This document shows positions 61,395-64,000 of a stretch of DNA of 64,000 bases, in pieces. Under the pieces are notes generated by a model that was not told where the DNA came from, made no database searches, and saw only the letters and a program-made list of their open reading frames with translations. The translations under genes were made by a program, and so were the position numbers. Location: the NCBI GenBank assembly GCA_028829895.1, contig CM054179.1:67534891-67598890 (forward strand), given 5' to 3'. Numbering within the stretch: the stretch's first letter is position 1; every line of letters begins with the position of its first letter. This DNA is from Sinotaia quadrata. Lineage: Eukaryota; Mollusca; Gastropoda; Architaenioglossa; Viviparidae.

Positions 61395-61895
61395 TTGACA
61401 CATAATCTGTTGTCCTCATTGTGATCTGAGCATGTGTTGGTATATAGACTACTGTCCTCACTGTGATCTGAGTAAGTGTTGATAAGGAGACTATTGCCCT
61501 CACTGTGATCTAAGTGTTGGTAAGGAGACTGTTGCCCTCAATGTGATATGAGTAAGTGTTGATAAGGAGACTACTGTCCTCACTGTAATCTGAGTAAGTG
61601 TTGATAAGGAGACTATAGCCCTCACTGTAATCTAAGTGTTGGTAAGGAGACTGTTGCCCTCAATGCGATATGAGTAAGTGTTGGTAAGGAGACTATTGCC
61701 CTCACTGTTATCTGAACACGGGTTGGTATGTAGACTATTGCCATCACTGTGATCTGAACACGTGTTGGTAAGCAGACTGTGATCAATGCATGTGTTGGTA
61801 TGCAGACTGTGATCAATGCATGTGTTGGTATGCAGACTGTGATCAATGCATGTGTTAGTATGCAGACTGTGATCAATGCATGTGTTATGTGTGAC
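61395..61895. repeat. Tandem repeat, two related units (GTTGGTAAGGAGACTNTTGC; GTATGCAGACTGTGATCAAT)
   Basis: Left part: about seven copies of 40-50 bp with CCCTCACTGTGATCTGAGTA and AGTGTTGATAAGGAGACTA. Right part: four tight 32-bp copies GCATGTGTTGGTATGCAGAC with TGTGATCAAT (about 61765-61880). A stray copy recurs at 62125-62190. Confidence 0.85.
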
Positions 61896-62214
61896 GCCGA
61901 TGACACCTTAGCTATCGGTTAATATTATTATTTAATCATCAATAACTAATTACAACTGATGAGACTCTCAATTTATGTTATTAATAATTCCCCCAAAGAC
62001 ACCACCCTTCTCTCTCACTTGTACGGCTCTGATAAACGTTTTCTCTCTTCCACAACATTAAAGACAAACATTTACTGTCACACAATAACCACCTCAAAGA
62101 TGGCGGCTGTCAGTGGCATGTGTTCACACTGTGATCTGAGCACGTGTTTGGTATGCAGACTATTGTCCTCACTGTGATATGAGCACGTCAATATGTTTTC
62201 TGGTGTCCTCATGT

Positions 62215-62485
62215 AAAACATGTAGTCCTGTAACCCTAGGCCTTGTAAAAACTATAGCGCTGCAACGCTAAGTTCAATGTGAACTGTAGTCTTGTAACAA
62301 TAAACCCTACAAGAACTGTAGTCATGTAACACTAGGTTCTCTAAGAATTGTAATCCTGTAACGCTAGGTTCTCTAAGAACTGTAGTCCGGCAACGCTAGG
62401 TTCTCTAAGAACTATAGTCATGTATCGTTATCTAAGAACTGTAGTCCGGTAACGCTAGGTTCTCTAAGAACTGCAATCCTGTAAT
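62215..62485. repeat. Tandem repeat, about 32-bp unit
   Basis: About eight copies of GTAACGCTAGGTTCTCTAAG followed by AACTGTAGTCCT. The minus-strand frame of 165 codons at 62418-62915 ends in this repeat and shows no domain, so I do not call it a gene. Confidence 0.85.
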
Positions 62486-64000
62486 GGTCATTTTTGTGTG
62501 CAAGAGCTGAATACTGCATTAGTAAGTTGTACAATAGTTGAATTGCTATCACAGTAAGGTCTATGAAAGAAGAATTATTGTATACAGCAAGTTTTTTTTT
62601 TTTTATTAGAGCTGGATTTCTTTTTAATGTTAGCGTTATTAAACATAAAAATGACAAAACGGTAAGTTGTATAACAAGGGCTTTACTGATGTAAAAATTA
62701 ATTGTTGTCTGACTTGTGTCAGTGTATGCTGATTTACCACTGAACAAATAAAACAAACGCATAACTGTCCACAAATCCAGCCACACGAGCAAATTTATAT
62801 TATTTTGAATAATTTGTGGTAAAATGAAACAAGAAAGAAGAAATGCGTTTTCGACTTTATTTCCTAACGTTATAATTATAAATAAACAAATACAATATTC
62901 TTTAACAGACGCCATTTTTAAACATTTAAAATTCTACGTACGAAAAACTTATAGTTCTTAGCAGAAGCTTGTGTTTGTCATTCTCGGGCAAAGGCATACT
63001 TAAAATATTCGCAGCGTTTGCCAACTTTCAACAATAAACAAGACCTAGGAGTCTATGTCGACAAAATATTTTGTTTCCTTGCATTTGCAGAAAGTGGAAA
63101 GCTTGTTGCAATAGAGCTTAGAAATACAAGACGTAAAGCAGCTCAACATTAACAAAGAATGGAAAAACCAATATTTATACAAGCAAGCAAGCAAACTACA
63201 AAATAAAAAAAAACCAAACAGACAAGCAAACAAACTAACAACCAACTAACAACTCGAAGAAATAATACATAAAGAAGACTTTTACAGAAGAAAAACTCCA
63301 AAAATAAAAATAGAGTACTGAACTAAAACGGAACTGCAACAGTTCTATACAGTCTCTAGTTTTAATTTAGCAAAATTCTGAAAAGCACTGTCTCCTCTGT
63401 GACTGTCGATTACCCTATACGTTTGGAAATAAACTGTGTCAATGCGAAATATATTACTACTATTACTATTAGAAGAAGACTTGATAAAACGTAATCTGAT
63501 AACAGCTTTTATAAGTGTTTTCCAATAAATTCACATACCATACACAAAGTCTTTATACGAGCTATTTATATACAAAGAAAACTATAATTAATACAAAACA
63601 ACAAAAAGAATCCGATTGCAAAATCAAAATTACATAACGAATTATTGTATTAACGAAAAGAAATAAAAATAATATGAATTTTCAAGAAAACAACATAAAG
63701 ACACAGAAGAGACAGTGCTTTTCAAGTTGATGAAATTTATGTGCCTTAGTATGATTCGGACGTTTTTATCCAGGAATTTGCTTGTTAATTATAATAAAAA
63801 GGACAATTGTCAGTTAGATCTGGGTCTTTAGGCAAGTGGTATACTTGAATATATTCTTAAATATTTAACTTATTATAACAGCTATGACTAGGTGAATAGA
63901 ATTGGAAACAATGTTTCAAAGGGCATTTGTTATTTTCATTCCTCCTAAGACCTATATAAATCTAATCTCAGACTCCAACCAAAACAGACTCGGTCATATT
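62486..64000. other. Unassigned upstream sequence
   Basis: AT-rich, non-repetitive. First exon, signal peptide or promoter of the minus-strand gene could lie here or beyond, but I cannot identify one. Best of several weak candidates: an ATG in good context at 62915 (minus) opening the 165-codon frame. Confidence 0.35.

Noticed and set aside
62418..62915. 165-codon minus-strand frame with a good ATG context
   Set aside because: No recognisable domain, and its C-terminus runs through the 32-bp tandem repeat. It might hide a first exon, but nothing supports that.

Overview
The window is animal nuclear DNA. It is AT-rich, lacks operon-like organisation, has long introns packed with minisatellites and (CA)n tracts, and holds one large multi-exon gene on the minus strand. 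The gene content (a SEA domain followed by many LDL-receptor class A repeats, perlecan-like) and the intron style suggest an invertebrate, most likely a mollusc or another lophotrochozoan. That taxon call is inference from style, not from a diagnostic marker.

Host gene (minus strand, 61024 down to 1393; both ends run beyond what can be seen). Seventeen internal exons were found by hand, each with AG/GT borders and compatible phases; together they give 2388 coding nucleotides without a stop. In transcription order they are: two exons forming one SEA domain (61024-60859, 46991-46840), two exons forming a Cys-poor extracellular module of about 170 residues that I do not recognise (39394-39178, 38029-37734), and thirteen single-exon LDLa domains (34482 down to 1393), all of phase 1-1. 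The SEA plus LDLa order matches the N-terminal half of perlecan-type basement membrane proteoglycans. The inserted module and the large number of LDLa repeats are unusual. Two LDLa exons (14471-14608 and 13978-14115) are a recent 493-bp tandem duplication.

Mobile elements. The 13.9-kb intron between the SEA exons holds a complete LTR retrotransposon (49187-57484, plus strand, antisense to the gene). It has two 1547-bp LTRs in which I saw no differences, a 5-bp target duplication (ATGCT), a polypurine tract and one uninterrupted 1453-codon Gag-Pol frame. It is Ty3/gypsy by sequence, but integrase precedes reverse transcriptase: the order is Gag-PR-INT-RT-RNaseH, as in the Gmr1-like group. Its Gag contains a stretch that reads like the SCAN domain of vertebrate zinc-finger proteins. 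A solo LTR of a related family sits at 8634-10339 inside a minisatellite. A non-autonomous hAT-type element with an 8-bp target duplication lies at 44889-45827. MITE-like hairpins lie at 25121-25290 and 32121-32312.

Repeats. Almost every intron carries one or more minisatellites (units of about 30 to 100 bp). Two of them (near 46.6 kb and 28.8 kb) appear to be built from the adjacent exon end plus its splice donor, giving rows of decoy donors. No tRNA, rRNA, CRISPR array or prokaryotic feature was seen.
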